DNA of 64,000 nucleotides from Streptomyces nodosus (GCF_008704995.1 NZ_CP023747.1:7164001-7228000); one strand, 5' to 3'; numbered from the stretch's first letter, positions 35,206 through 44,725 are shown. A program made the numbers and translations. Notes: generated by a model not told the origin, from the sequence alone.

Positions 35206-37740
35206 TCACAGTTGATTGGCGCCGGGGTCGCGCGGATCGGCCGGCCGGGTGTCCGCGCCGTCCGCTCCGTCCGTCCCGTCCGTTCGGGACGTCCGGGCCC
35301 GCTCCAGCCCCTGCTGAATGGCGATCATCGCGCGCGCCGACGCATCCGGGGAGATGACGCCCTGGTCCCTCTCGCCCTCCCGTCGGCCTTGTGCCTGTGC
35401 CGCCTCCCGTCGCAGTTGCTGCGCGAGGCTCGCTCCCCGGGTCCGCTGCGGGAGGACCCGGGGAGTCGTCGGTGGGCGCCCCGCCTCGGGGGCGGGCGCC
35501 TGCCCGGCGGGCGCGCCCTGCCCGCGGCCGGGCTCGCGGCCGGGCGGCGGCCCGGTGCGTGGAGCGGGGTCCGGCGGGGGCGGTACGGGGTGCTCCGACA
35601 CCGGCGGCAACAGACCTGCACCTCCGTACTCGGGGAAACCGCTGTGGTCCGGGACGCGGGAGTGGACGAGCGGTTCGGCAGCGGCGGCCACCGGGGCCGC
35701 CGCACCACCGGCCACACCGGCGAGGGCCTGGTCCCCGGTGCCGGGCAGAGCCTGACCGGCAGCGGTCTCCAGGGTGTGGCCCGCCGCCGCGGCCGCCGAG
35801 GTGAGCTGGTCGAGGACCGGCGACCGGTGCTCCTCCAGCAGGGCCGAGGGCAGCACCACGACGACGAGCGTGCCACCGTAGACCGACTCGCGCAGCTCCA
35901 CCTTGATGCCGTGCCGGTCGGCGAGCCGGGCCACCACGAAATGCCCGAGGCGCGGGTCCTCGCCCAGGGCCGTCATGTCCACCCTGGGCGGATGGGCGAG
36001 CAACTCGTTGGCCTGGGCGATCTTTTCCGCCGGCATGCCCAGACCCTGGTCCTCGACATGGACGGCCAGGCCCTTGGCCACCTTGGTCGCGCTCACCGAC
36101 ACCTGGGTGTCCGGCGGCGAGAAGCTCGTGCCGTTCTCGATCAGCTCGGCGAGCAGATGGGTGACGTCCGCGACGGCCCGGCCCGCGACGGCCAGACGCC
36201 GGTCCGCGGGCAGGTTCTTCACCTTGACCCGGGTGTACTGCTCGGTCTCCGCGACGGCACTGCGCATCACATCGGTGAGGGAGACCGGCGCGGTCAGCCT
36301 GCGTCCCGGCAGGGAGCCGCTGAGGATCATCAGGTTCTCCGCGTGGCGCCGCACCCGGGTGGCGAGGTGGTCGACCTTGAAGATGTCCTTCAGCAGGTCG
36401 GAGTCCTCGTGCTTGCGCTCCAGGTCGTCCAGCAGCGAGATGAGACGGTGGACGAGGATCTGGGTGCGGCGGATGAGCTGGGCGAAGACCTTCTCGGTGC
36501 CCTCACGGCCCAGGGACTGGTGCATCGCGGTGTCCGTGGCGACGCGGCCCAGCCCGTCGATGGCCCGGGCCAGCCGCTCCAACTCGTCGGTGGAGTGCCG
36601 GCCCTGCGGGGCGGGCGGACCCGCGTCGACCCGCTCGCCCCGTTCGATCCGGGCGAGCAGCTGGGGCAGCGTACGGGTCAGGTCCTCGGTCCGGGACTGC
36701 AGTTCGGAGACCCGGCCTAGAGTGGCGCGGCGGGCGCGCAGCGCCAGCACCGCGCCGCCGGTGAGTGCGGCCAGGGTCGCGGCGGTGCCCACCAGGATGC
36801 CGAGCAGCAGATCGTCGGCGCGGTCCGAGGCGTCGCCCGCCAGCCCGCGCAGGGAGTCCGAGCCCAGCGCCTGCAGATCGGGGAGCACCGCGTCGGCCGC
36901 GTCGGGCCAGGCCGAGGCCGTGCCGGGCAGCCCGGTACCGGCCCCGGTGACGGAGTCGCCGACGTCCCGGAGCGTCGTCCACCGGCGGCCGTCGGTGAGC
37001 CGCGCATAGGCGGCGGCCGTACCGGCGGGCAGATCGCCCACGGTCAGCGTCGCGCCGAACTCGCGTCGGAGCGCCAGATACTGTCCGAAACGGGTGCGGT
37101 CGGCCGAGGACATGCCGCCGGAGGGCAGTGCGCCGGACAGCAGTGCGTCCTGCCGCGAGAGCATCTCCGTGATCTGCACCAGGGACACCGTGGCGGACCC
37201 GCCGTGCGCCAGGGATCCGTCGTCGCTGCGCACGGCCGCGGTCACCAGCAGCACGCCCCGGCCGATGGTGTCGGTGAAGTACTGGAAGGCGTCGGCGGTG
37301 GACAGGGTCCGCCCGTCGATCGCGTCACGCTGTTCGGGGAGGGCGGCCAGCGCCTCGTCGAGCGAGGTCGCCCGGCGTCGCAGGGCGGAGCCGCCCGAGG
37401 CCGCGGAGCCGCTGGAGGCGGTGAGCGCGGCGTCGGTCTCCCGGCGCGCGGCGTCCAGGGCCGCGCGCGCCGCGCGGGAGTGCTTCGCCTGCCAGACGGC
37501 GGTCGCCCGGCGCTCGTTCTGCAGGGCGGTCAGCACGGACTGGGCCGGCCGGGCGACGGCCGAGTCGCGGTCGGCGTCCGTCTGCAGCTGAACGCGCTCG
37601 TCGAGGAGACCGGCCGCGGTGTGGCCCCACAGCCCGGTGAGACATAGCGCGGGCACCACGAAGGGCAGGACGAACGAGAACCGGAGAGATCTGCGCGGGG
37701 CCGACCGACGGCGTGAACGCCGGTCGCGGGTGCCTGGCAT
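35206..37740 (-). CDS. cvnA: Conservon sensor kinase-like protein CvnA
   Basis: 844 residues. Order: basic N-terminus, helix (FSFVLPFVVPALCLTGLWG), an extracytoplasmic nitrate/sensing-type NIT domain rich in Ala and Arg (about 30-300), a second helix (GILVGTAATLAALTGGAVLAL), a HAMP-like linker, a helical part with KVDHLATRVRRHAENL, an HATPase_c domain (ELIENGTSFSPPDTQ, EDQGLGMP, GLGHFVVARLA-like GHFVVARLADRHG) and a 180-residue Pro-rich disordered tail. ATG 37740 follows GAGGAATC. An upstream TTGACG at 37829-37824 (minus strand) could be the -35 of its promoter. It heads the cvnABCD operon; the cytochrome P450 that often closes conservons is absent here. Confidence 0.93.
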   Translation of the reverse strand: MPGTRDRRSRRRSAPRRSLRFSFVLPFVVPALCLTGLWGHTAAGLLDERVQLQTDADRDSAVARPAQSVLTALQNERRATAVWQAKHSRAARAALDAARRETDAALTASSGSAASGGSALRRRATSLDEALAALPEQRDAIDGRTLSTADAFQYFTDTIGRGVLLVTAAVRSDDGSLAHGGSATVSLVQITEMLSRQDALLSGALPSGGMSSADRTRFGQYLALRREFGATLTVGDLPAGTAAAYARLTDGRRWTTLRDVGDSVTGAGTGLPGTASAWPDAADAVLPDLQALGSDSLRGLAGDASDRADDLLLGILVGTAATLAALTGGAVLALRARRATLGRVSELQSRTEDLTRTLPQLLARIERGERVDAGPPAPQGRHSTDELERLARAIDGLGRVATDTAMHQSLGREGTEKVFAQLIRRTQILVHRLISLLDDLERKHEDSDLLKDIFKVDHLATRVRRHAENLMILSGSLPGRRLTAPVSLTDVMRSAVAETEQYTRVKVKNLPADRRLAVAGRAVADVTHLLAELIENGTSFSPPDTQVSVSATKVAKGLAVHVEDQGLGMPAEKIAQANELLAHPPRVDMTALGEDPRLGHFVVARLADRHGIKVELRESVYGGTLVVVVLPSALLEEHRSPVLDQLTSAAAAAGHTLETAAGQALPGTGDQALAGVAGGAAAPVAAAAEPLVHSRVPDHSGFPEYGGAGLLPPVSEHPVPPPPDPAPRTGPPPGREPGRGQGAPAGQAPAPEAGRPPTTPRVLPQRTRGASLAQQLRREAAQAQGRREGERDQGVISPDASARAMIAIQQGLERARTSRTDGTDGADGADTRPADPRDPGANQL

Positions 37741-37812
37741 CTGATTCCTCGTACGGCAGTGAATCACTGGTTCGGTGGGACGGTGCTCGGTGTCGGACGT
37801 ATCCGCCTGCGA

Positions 37813-37831
37813 AGTTGACTGACCGTCAACT
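37813..37831 (-). promoter_or_regulatory. Inverted repeat in the cvnA promoter region
   Basis: AGTTGAC and GTCAACT around TGACC make a 7-bp inverted repeat. Read on the minus strand it includes TTGACG, a good -35, about 90 bp before cvnA, with GATACG (about 37802) as a possible -10. A regulator bound here would cover the promoter. Confidence 0.5.
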
Positions 37832-37889
37832 ACGGCGACCAGGCTGCACCGTATCAGGATCATGGCTCAGCGTCAGCACTTGTTCACAG

Positions 37890-37916
37890 CAACTGCCAAA
37901 GCCCTTAAGGCAGTTG
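37890..37916 (-). terminator. Hairpin after the biosynthetic operon
   Basis: 8-bp stem CAACTGCC / GGCAGTTG with an 11-base loop, 55 bp past the stop of the FAD oxidoreductase and before the conservon promoter. It separates the two minus-strand operons. Confidence 0.55.
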
Positions 37917-37970
37917 GCCGAGAGTCGCCGTGAACGGCCGCCCACGGCCCGGCGTGTGTGCGGCGACCGG

Positions 37971-39155
37971 TCAGAGCAGGGCGAGGAGTCTGGGGGTGTA
38001 CAGCGCGCTCGCCGTCTCGATGCCGGCCACCATGTCGAAGTAGATCGCCGTCAGCTCGGGGTCCCTCCCCACGGCCCGCAGCAGGGACAGCCGCTGTTCG
38101 TGCGGCGTGAGCTGAGCCACCCCCAGGGTGGCCTCGTAGCCGGGCAGCAGCGCCTCGTCCCGCTTCTCGGCGAACTCCGCCAGGGCCGCGTCGAGTTCGG
38201 CCGGATTCCCGCCGAGGCGTCCGTCCAGACCGCGTACCAGGTCCTCCACCTGGAGGAACGCATCGCTGATCCCGCGCGCGGTGATGGAGTCCTTGTGGTG
38301 CCCCGCGTCGCCCACCAGCACCCATCCCGGGCCGGTGGGCCGGCGGAAGAAGTTCTGCTGGTCGCCGGTGCCGCGCAGCCGTTCGAGCGGCTTTCTGCCG
38401 GCCAGCCGCTCGTCGAGGGCGGGCGCGGTGGCGCGGATCTGCTCCCGGTAGGCGCGACGGGCGTCGGTGCGCACCTCCTCGAAACGGGACTGCGGGAAGT
38501 AGGCGAGCACCAGGGTCGCCGCGTCATGGGTCGCCACCGCCGCCACCCAGCTGTCCGGGCCCTCATGGAGCTCGAGCGAGGCCGGGACGCCTTCCCAGTA
38601 GGTGTAGTAGGCGCAGGTCAGCCGCGGATCGCTCACCGTGTACGGCGCCTGCGCCAGACGGGCGACGGTGGAGCGCATCCCGTCGGCGCCGATCACCAGA
38701 CGGGCGCGTTCGGTGAAGGCCCGGCCGCCGTGGCGGCCCTCCACGCCGACGACGCGCCCCTGCTCGTCCCGCAGCAGTCCGGTCACCCGGCAGCGGTCGC
38801 GCACCTCGGCACCCGCGGCGGCCGCCGCCTCCACCAGGAGGGCGTCCAGGATGTGCCGCCTCGGGGCGAACCCCGCGCGCTGTCCCTCCACGCCCCGGGA
38901 GCACCCCTCGAGGCGGATGCCGGCGACGTCGTAGGACACCCGGTCCAGAGGAGGGCACCCGGAGGCGCGTATCGCGTCCAGCAGGCCCCAGCGCGCCAGC
39001 GCGGCCACCCCGGGCTGGTGGATCAGATGGGTGGAGAGCGTGTCGGTGCCGAAGGGCTCCTTGTCGAGCAGGAGTACCCGGTACCCCGCACGGGACAGGA
39101 GCAGGGCGGTGGGCGCACCGGCGCAGCGCGCGCCCACCACGATGGCGTCGAACAT
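37971..39155 (-). CDS. FAD-dependent oxidoreductase of the biosynthetic operon
   Basis: 394 residues of the group A flavoprotein fold. VVGARCAGAPTALLLSRAG (about 6-24) is the ADP-binding loop in the GxRxAG form, with LLLDKEPFGTDTLSTH next; LVIGADGMRSTVARLA is the second motif, and VGDAGHHKDSITARGISDAF binds the FAD ribityl. The WxWxIP signature of flavin halogenases is missing, so I call it a monooxygenase or geranylgeranyl-reductase-like dehydrogenase. It is third in the operon behind the adenylation and KS-ACP genes, with a 66-bp gap. Confidence 0.88.
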   Translation of the reverse strand: MFDAIVVGARCAGAPTALLLSRAGYRVLLLDKEPFGTDTLSTHLIHQPGVAALARWGLLDAIRASGCPPLDRVSYDVAGIRLEGCSRGVEGQRAGFAPRRHILDALLVEAAAAAGAEVRDRCRVTGLLRDEQGRVVGVEGRHGGRAFTERARLVIGADGMRSTVARLAQAPYTVSDPRLTCAYYTYWEGVPASLELHEGPDSWVAAVATHDAATLVLAYFPQSRFEEVRTDARRAYREQIRATAPALDERLAGRKPLERLRGTGDQQNFFRRPTGPGWVLVGDAGHHKDSITARGISDAFLQVEDLVRGLDGRLGGNPAELDAALAEFAEKRDEALLPGYEATLGVAQLTPHEQRLSLLRAVGRDPELTAIYFDMVAGIETASALYTPRLLALL

Positions 39156-39221
39156 AGGGGTTGCCTCACAACGAACGTCGGAGAGTGGGATGGCGTGGTG
39201 CGGTGACCGGACCCGGCCGGT

Positions 39222-40760
39222 TCAGCGGGAGCGCCGGAGTTCCTCGAGCAGCCCCCGCCGGTCGATCTTGCCGTTGGTGTTCAGCGGGAGTTGCTCCCGC
39301 ACGGCGACACGGCGGGGCAGCATGTACGGCGGCAGCCGTTCGCCCAGGGCCGCGAACAGCCCCTCGGGCGTGCAGCCGGTGCCCTCGACCGCGGCCTCCA
39401 GCTCCGGTTCGCCGTCGGCGGCGTGCACCGCGAGGACGACCGCGTCCCGCACCCCGGGCTGCCGGCGCAGCATGGCCTCCAACTCACCGAGTTCGATCCG
39501 GTGTCCGCGGATCTTGACCTGGTGGTCGGTGCGGCCCAGATGGATCAGCCGGCCGTCGCGCACCATGACCCGGTCCCCGGTGCGGTACCAGTGCCGGCCG
39601 GTCGGCGGCCCGTCGCCGCAGGGCCGCCCCTCGGGGGTGAGGAAGCGTCCCGCGTCGTTCGCCGGGTCGAGATAGCCCGGGAAGCGCAGCGGACCGCGGA
39701 CGCACAGTTCGCCGCTGTCGGCGGGCCGGCCCTCCTGGTCGAGCAGCAGCACCTCCAGGGACGGGTGGGCGGTACCGATGGGCGCCGTCCCGTTGGGGGT
39801 GTCGGGCCATGCGGCGGGGTCGTCGGGGAAGCGGTAGGCCGTGCAGGAGATGGTGAGTTCGGTGGGGCCGTAGAGCACCTCGAGACGGCCGGCGGGCGCG
39901 GCGGCCCGCCAGGCGCGGGCCGCCTCCAGGGTGAGGGGCTCGCCGCCGAAGACGCTCCATCGCAGGGTGGGCATGCTGCCCGGCTCGAGGGTGCCGAGAC
40001 GGGAGGCGAAGGAGATCAGCGACGGCACCGAGAACCAGTGGGTGAGCCGCAGCTTGTTGATCGCCTTCACCGGGGACAGCAACTGGCCCCGCCGGGGCAC
40101 CACCAGGGTGCCGCCGCCCTCCCAGGCGACGAACAGATCGTGCACCGAGCCGTCGAAGGTCAGCTCGAAGGACTGCGAGAGCCTGCTGCCCGGCGCGATG
40201 TCGTAACGCGGGGCGACCCGGTCGAGATAGGCGCAGATGTTGCGGTGCGCGATGGGCACTCCCTTGGGGGTGCCGGTCGACCCCGAGGTGAAGATGAGGT
40301 ACGCGATGTCGTCTGGACCGGTCCCCGGCTCCGGCAGCCGGGGCGCGGGACCGTCCCCGAGCGGGATCAGGTCGCCGGGCGGCACCGTGAGGACGGGAAC
40401 CCCCAGTCCGGTGCCCGCCCCCGCGGTGTCGGTGAGCACGACCTCCACCTCGGCGGCCTTGACGATGTCGACCGTACGCGCCTGCGGATGCTCGGGGTTG
40501 AGGGGCACGACGGTCGCTCCGGCCCGCAGCACGGCGAGATAGCCGGCGTACGCCGTCACCGAACGGCCCGCCAGCAGGCCCACCCGGCGCGGCGGGACGG
40601 CGCCGGAGGCCGCGACCAGCCGGGCGGCGAGCCGCTCGGCCAGCTCGCGCAGCCGGGCGTAGCCGAGCCGGTCCTCGCCCACCTCCAGCGCCGTGGTGTC
40701 GTCGCCGTACCGCTCGGCGGAGCGGGCGAAGCGTGCATAGAGGGTTCCCGGCCCGCTCAT
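39222..40760 (-). CDS. Free-standing NRPS-type adenylation enzyme
   Basis: 512 residues, one A domain without condensation or carrier domain. Core motifs: A3 LIFTSGSTGTPKGV (near 153), A4 FELTFDGSVHDLF, A5 LYGPTELTISCTAYRF, A7 YRTGDRVM, A8 GRTDHQVKIRGHRIELGELE and A10 NTNGKIDRR. By hand alignment to GrsA the binding-pocket residues read roughly D-G-H-F-S-F-L-I-S-K; the leading Asp favours an alpha-amino acid, but the code matches nothing I know. It would load the acyl carrier in the KS-ACP protein, whose stop overlaps its start by four bases (ATGA). Confidence 0.88.
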   Translation of the reverse strand: MSGPGTLYARFARSAERYGDDTTALEVGEDRLGYARLRELAERLAARLVAASGAVPPRRVGLLAGRSVTAYAGYLAVLRAGATVVPLNPEHPQARTVDIVKAAEVEVVLTDTAGAGTGLGVPVLTVPPGDLIPLGDGPAPRLPEPGTGPDDIAYLIFTSGSTGTPKGVPIAHRNICAYLDRVAPRYDIAPGSRLSQSFELTFDGSVHDLFVAWEGGGTLVVPRRGQLLSPVKAINKLRLTHWFSVPSLISFASRLGTLEPGSMPTLRWSVFGGEPLTLEAARAWRAAAPAGRLEVLYGPTELTISCTAYRFPDDPAAWPDTPNGTAPIGTAHPSLEVLLLDQEGRPADSGELCVRGPLRFPGYLDPANDAGRFLTPEGRPCGDGPPTGRHWYRTGDRVMVRDGRLIHLGRTDHQVKIRGHRIELGELEAMLRRQPGVRDAVVLAVHAADGEPELEAAVEGTGCTPEGLFAALGERLPPYMLPRRVAVREQLPLNTNGKIDRRGLLEELRRSR

Positions 40761-42697
40761 CGGGCGACCGCCTCCAGATCGCGGGTCCAGCGGCGCAGCT
40801 CGCCCACGGTGCGTAGGCTGCCGAACTCCTCCGGGTCGACCTCCAGACGGGACCGTTTGGTCAGCTCGACCACGATCCGCAGTTTCGCCAGCGAGTCGAT
40901 GCCGATGTCGGTGAGCGTGGAGGCGTCGTCGAAGCCGGTGCGGGCGTGCTCGCGCAGTACCCAGGCCGCCAGATCACCGGAGTCGTCCCGTTGTCCGCCG
41001 GACCGGTGGGGCCGGGTCTGCCAGGGGTAGGTGGGCAGCGGCACGAAGCGTCCGCGGGCGCCGAACACCTCCTCCCAGTCCATGTCCTCGCCCCGGCGGT
41101 AGCGGTCGGCGACGGCCGACACCGGCCCGCCGTCGGGGGCCGGGGCACCGGTGAGCGCCGCCACCAGTTCCGCATGGGTCCCCCCGGCCACCGCGAGCCG
41201 GTGGGCGTGGTGCTCCCGGCGGGTGGCCGCGCTGAAACAGATGTCGCGCACGGAGTACCCGGATCCCGCGCCGCCGGGGGAGAGATGGGCGGCGTAGGAG
41301 CGCGCGAGCGCCTCCAGGGCCGCGGGGGTGCGCGCGGAGAGCACCAGCACGTACGCCGTGCGGTGCGCGGCCGGTGCGGCGGGAGCCCGCACCGGGTCGG
41401 GGCTGCGGAGCACCACATGCGCGTTGAGCGCGGAGGAGCCCTGCCCGGAGACCCCGGCGACGGCGGGGCGGTCCAGCTCGGGCAGGTCGACGGGCGCCCC
41501 GGGCACCACCAGCGGCAGCTCGTCCCAGGGCACCTCCGGGTTCGGCACGGACAGATGCAGGCTGGCGGGGACCCGGCCGTGCCGCAGGCAGAGCACCGCC
41601 TTGATCAGTCCGGCCAGTCCGCCCGCGGCCTCGGCGTGTCCGATGTTGGTCTTGACCGAGCCGACGAGCAGCGGGCGGTCCACCGGCCGTCCCTCGCCCA
41701 GGACCTGCCCCAGCGCCGTCAGCTCCAGGGGGTCGAGCGCGGGCGAGCCGGAGCCGTGCGCCTCCACGTAGTCGACGTCGGCGGGATCGATGCCGGCGTC
41801 CTCGTACGCCCAGCGCAGCACGTCGATCTGGCCCTCGAGGGAGGGGTTGAGCACCGAGTCGCTGGTGTGTCCGTCGTTGCCGACGGCGCTGCCCTCGATC
41901 ACGGCGAGCACCCGGTCGCCGTCGGCCAGCGCGTCCGTCAGCCGCTTGAGGACGACCACCGCCACCGCGTCGCTGGGCGCGTGGCCGTCGGCGCCGGCGT
42001 CGCCGAACTTGCTGCGTCCGTCGGGAGCCATGCCGCCGGCCTGGGACATCACCAGACCCTCGTCGGGGCGGAGTGTGAGGTTCACCCCCGCCGCCAGGGC
42101 CAGCGGGCACTCCCGGGTGCGCAGACTCTGTACCGCCTGGTGCACGGCCACCAGGGAGGACGAGCAGGCGGTGTCCACGACCAGGCTGGGGCCGCGGAAG
42201 TCGAAGAGGTGGGACAGCCGGGCGGGCAGCAGCGAACGGAAGTTGTTCAGCTGGGCGGCCGTGGCGCTCTCCGGGCCATGGCGCAGGGCCAGTTCGAGGT
42301 GGTCCGCGCGGGCGTTGCCCACGAACACACCGGTGCGGGTGCCGGCGATCCGGTCGGGCGGCAGTCCGGCGTCCTCCAGCGCCTCCCAGGCCGTCATCAT
42401 CAACAGGCGCTGCTGCGGGTCGAGTTCCGCCGCCTCGGTGGCGGACATCCCGAAGAACTCGGCGTCGAACTCGGCGATCCCGTCGACATGGCCGGCACGA
42501 CGGGCGGCCAGCCGGCCCGGAGCGGGAACGGGTGAGTGCAGTGCGTCCGCGTCATACCGTTCGGGTGGGGTGTCGCTGAGGACGTCGAGGCCGTCCTCCA
42601 GGAGGGCCCACAGTTCGTCGGTGCCGGATGCGCCGGGGAGCCGGCAGGCCATGCCGACCACCGCCACCGACCGGGCATCCACATCCGACCTGCTCAT
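40757..42697 (-). CDS. AT-less polyketide synthase module: ketosynthase plus acyl carrier
   Basis: 646 residues. KS domain (about 8-430) with Cys in VDTACSSSL, first His in VEAHGSGS and second in KTNIGHAEAAGG, so a complete C-H-H triad. A KS-AT linker follows (VLVLSARTPAALEALARSYA to ATRREHHAHRLAVAG), then, with no acyltransferase, the post-AT linker end LPTYPWQTRPH. The carrier domain closes the protein with the Ser of DIGIDSLAKL near 610. The linkers without the AT read like an internal deletion of a normal module. Substrate loading would need a trans-acting enzyme, probably the adenylation protein next to it. ATG 42697 follows AAGGAG. First gene of the three-gene operon. Confidence 0.9.
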   Translation of the reverse strand: MSRSDVDARSVAVVGMACRLPGASGTDELWALLEDGLDVLSDTPPERYDADALHSPVPAPGRLAARRAGHVDGIAEFDAEFFGMSATEAAELDPQQRLLMMTAWEALEDAGLPPDRIAGTRTGVFVGNARADHLELALRHGPESATAAQLNNFRSLLPARLSHLFDFRGPSLVVDTACSSSLVAVHQAVQSLRTRECPLALAAGVNLTLRPDEGLVMSQAGGMAPDGRSKFGDAGADGHAPSDAVAVVVLKRLTDALADGDRVLAVIEGSAVGNDGHTSDSVLNPSLEGQIDVLRWAYEDAGIDPADVDYVEAHGSGSPALDPLELTALGQVLGEGRPVDRPLLVGSVKTNIGHAEAAGGLAGLIKAVLCLRHGRVPASLHLSVPNPEVPWDELPLVVPGAPVDLPELDRPAVAGVSGQGSSALNAHVVLRSPDPVRAPAAPAAHRTAYVLVLSARTPAALEALARSYAAHLSPGGAGSGYSVRDICFSAATRREHHAHRLAVAGGTHAELVAALTGAPAPDGGPVSAVADRYRRGEDMDWEEVFGARGRFVPLPTYPWQTRPHRSGGQRDDSGDLAAWVLREHARTGFDDASTLTDIGIDSLAKLRIVVELTKRSRLEVDPEEFGSLRTVGELRRWTRDLEAVAR

Positions 42698-43511
42698 GAC
42701 ATTTCTCCTTCGCGGTTTCGAGACTGTCCGTGACGATGGCGCGGCTGACCCGGCCGCGGGCATCGGTGGGCGCCGCCCGGCACGACGGCATCACCGGGCC
42801 CGCCCCGTGCACACGCCATGGCGTTCATGGCGCCGTACCGCGAGGCACCCGGTTCCGGGCGGAAGAGGACGGTTCGCTCATGAGCCCGGCGGCTGTTCCC
42901 GCCGGGTTCGTCCGTCAGACGGGAAAATCTCCCGAGCGGGTCGGCGGCCCCCCGTCCGCGGAGAGCCGGCGGGTCGCCGGAAGCGATGCGGACTTTGGCT
43001 GGAATTCCCGGCCGGCACCCCGGCCGAAAAGACACCGCGGCTGCCGCTCATGGCCGGCAGCCCGCCGCGCGAACCCTCCTTGCCCCACCCCGCTGTGCCC
43101 TCTCTCGCAGGTGCATCGCACACACTCGTTCCACAGGGATCACACGAGCAGAACGCACCCCACCCGTACCTGCTACCGGACGGTCGAACGAAAGCTCGAT
43201 CACTCGATGGCATGCCGGGGTGAATGCGTCGGCGTCGAAAACCAGCCCGCCGCACGATTGTCGTACGCCGAGCGGTTCCCGCTCGATCGCTGCTGCGGGA
43301 TTGGCGTGAAGTCATCGCGAGAGGGTGAGGCCCGGAGTCTTCTGGACGGGCTCCGGGACTGGGCGTTCGTGGGCCCCGGAGGCGCGGTGGTCACCCGGGT
43401 CCGTCGGCCATCTTCCTTTCCTGCGTGGGGAGTTGATCGTGAGACAAGTGATACGGAATTGAGTGGGAGAGGCGATCCGCGAAGGCCGGGCTTCTGATTT
43501 CATCTGACCCC
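42698..43511. other. 814-bp region without a convincing gene
   Basis: Between the divergent KS-ACP operon and the GAF/PAS gene. Open frames run through it on both strands, but codon use is not Streptomyces-like and they have no recognisable residues. The right half (43100-43500) is lower in GC than its neighbours, as promoters often are. It should hold the start of the KS-ACP operon and of the GAF gene. I found no clear -35/-10 pair, RNA fold or repeat. Confidence 0.45.
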
Positions 43512-44561
43512 ATGGATCCCCTCTCATCCGACCAGGCCCGGCTCGCGGGCGAGCAGCGCCGGCTGCGACTGCAGATTCTCGGCCTCAACACCGTCGAGGC
43601 GGAGGCCACCTTCGACCGTGTCGCGCGACTCGCGGCCGGCTTCACCCAGTCACCGTTGGCCATGGTCAACTTCATCGACGACGAGCGGCAGATGTTCCGC
43701 GGGATGTATGTGCCCACCGCCTCGCCCGAGGACCGGGTGCACCCCGAGGGCGGCGGAGTCGCCTTCGATCTGAGCGAACTCTCCCGTGAGGCCCCCGGCG
43801 ACCACGGCTTCTGCCCCCATGTGGTGGCCCAGGGGTCCCAACTGGCCCTCGACGACGTGTTCGACTACCCGCGCTTCAAGGGCAACCCCCTCGTCAACGA
43901 CCTGGGCGTGCGCTCCTATCTGGGCACCCCGCTGCGTGACCACACCGGCATGATCCTGGGCACCGTGTGCGTCGCGGACTTCAAGCCCCGCACCTGGGAC
44001 CGCGGACTGCGCGAGGGCATGCAGGAACTGACCGAGACCCTGCTGTCCGAGTTCAGGCTGCGCGACAGCCTCCTCGCCCAGCAGCAGGAGCTGTTCGCGG
44101 TCTTCGACGGCGCTCCCTTCCCCATCATGCTCACGGAGGGCCCCGACCACCTGCTGCGCTACGCCAACGGCAGGCAGGGTGCCGCCTTCGGCAGGGTCCC
44201 GCAGTTCAGCCCCGGACGGACGGTGCTGCCGGGCCTGGAGTCCCTGGGACTGTTCCACGCGTTGGACGAGGCCTTCCGCACCGGGCGGCCCAGCCAGTTG
44301 TCGTGCGCCCGGGTCGCCACCCATGACTCCTCGGTACCCCAGGACTTCACCTTCCTCTGCACCCCGGTGCGTACCTCTCCGAGCGCGCCCATCAGCGGCG
44401 TCCTCACGGTGGCCATGAATGTCACCGGGCAGGGCCGGCCGGGCGCCGAGCAGCAGGCCTTCGCGGCGAATGTGCAGGAGCGGTTCGAGCGGCTCGGAGC
44501 CGCCGGTCTGCCGGGCGGGGCGCAGGGCCGACGGATGGAGAACGCCGGCAACCACCACTGA
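43512..44561 (+). CDS. GAF- and PAS-domain signalling protein
   Basis: 349 residues. The GAF domain (about 30-175) has AGFTQSPLAMVNFIDDERQMF, the C-containing HGFCPHVVAQG and VRSYLGTPLRDHTGMILGTVCV, typical of the actinobacterial GAF group that binds small ligands. A PAS-like domain (about 195-310) begins with LFAVFDGAPFPIMLTEGPDHLLRYAN. There is no output domain, so it is a partner of another protein. The ATG lacks an obvious RBS. Confidence 0.8.
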   Translation: MDPLSSDQARLAGEQRRLRLQILGLNTVEAEATFDRVARLAAGFTQSPLAMVNFIDDERQMFRGMYVPTASPEDRVHPEGGGVAFDLSELSREAPGDHGFCPHVVAQGSQLALDDVFDYPRFKGNPLVNDLGVRSYLGTPLRDHTGMILGTVCVADFKPRTWDRGLREGMQELTETLLSEFRLRDSLLAQQQELFAVFDGAPFPIMLTEGPDHLLRYANGRQGAAFGRVPQFSPGRTVLPGLESLGLFHALDEAFRTGRPSQLSCARVATHDSSVPQDFTFLCTPVRTSPSAPISGVLTVAMNVTGQGRPGAEQQAFAANVQERFERLGAAGLPGGAQGRRMENAGNHH

Positions 44562-44725
44562 GCCCCGGTGGGTGCCCCGGGGCGCTCGGCGGCCGCGCGG
44601 GAGCGGTGCCACCGGCCGCCCGGAGACCCCGTCAAGCTTCTGGAGGCATCTCTTTCCATGACCTGTCGGCGGTGAGGCGCGCTCGCTAGGCTGACCGCCG
44701 ACGACGAACCGGGAGGAGCACGGAC

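Noticed and set aside
37971..39155. Flavin-dependent halogenase
   Set aside because: The WxWxIP motif of tryptophan and related halogenases is absent and the Lys of the halogenase channel is not evident.
42730..43497. A 255-codon open frame in the gap before the GAF gene
   Set aside because: Amino-acid composition, lack of RBS and absence of codon bias argue against coding; it is treated as intergenic.
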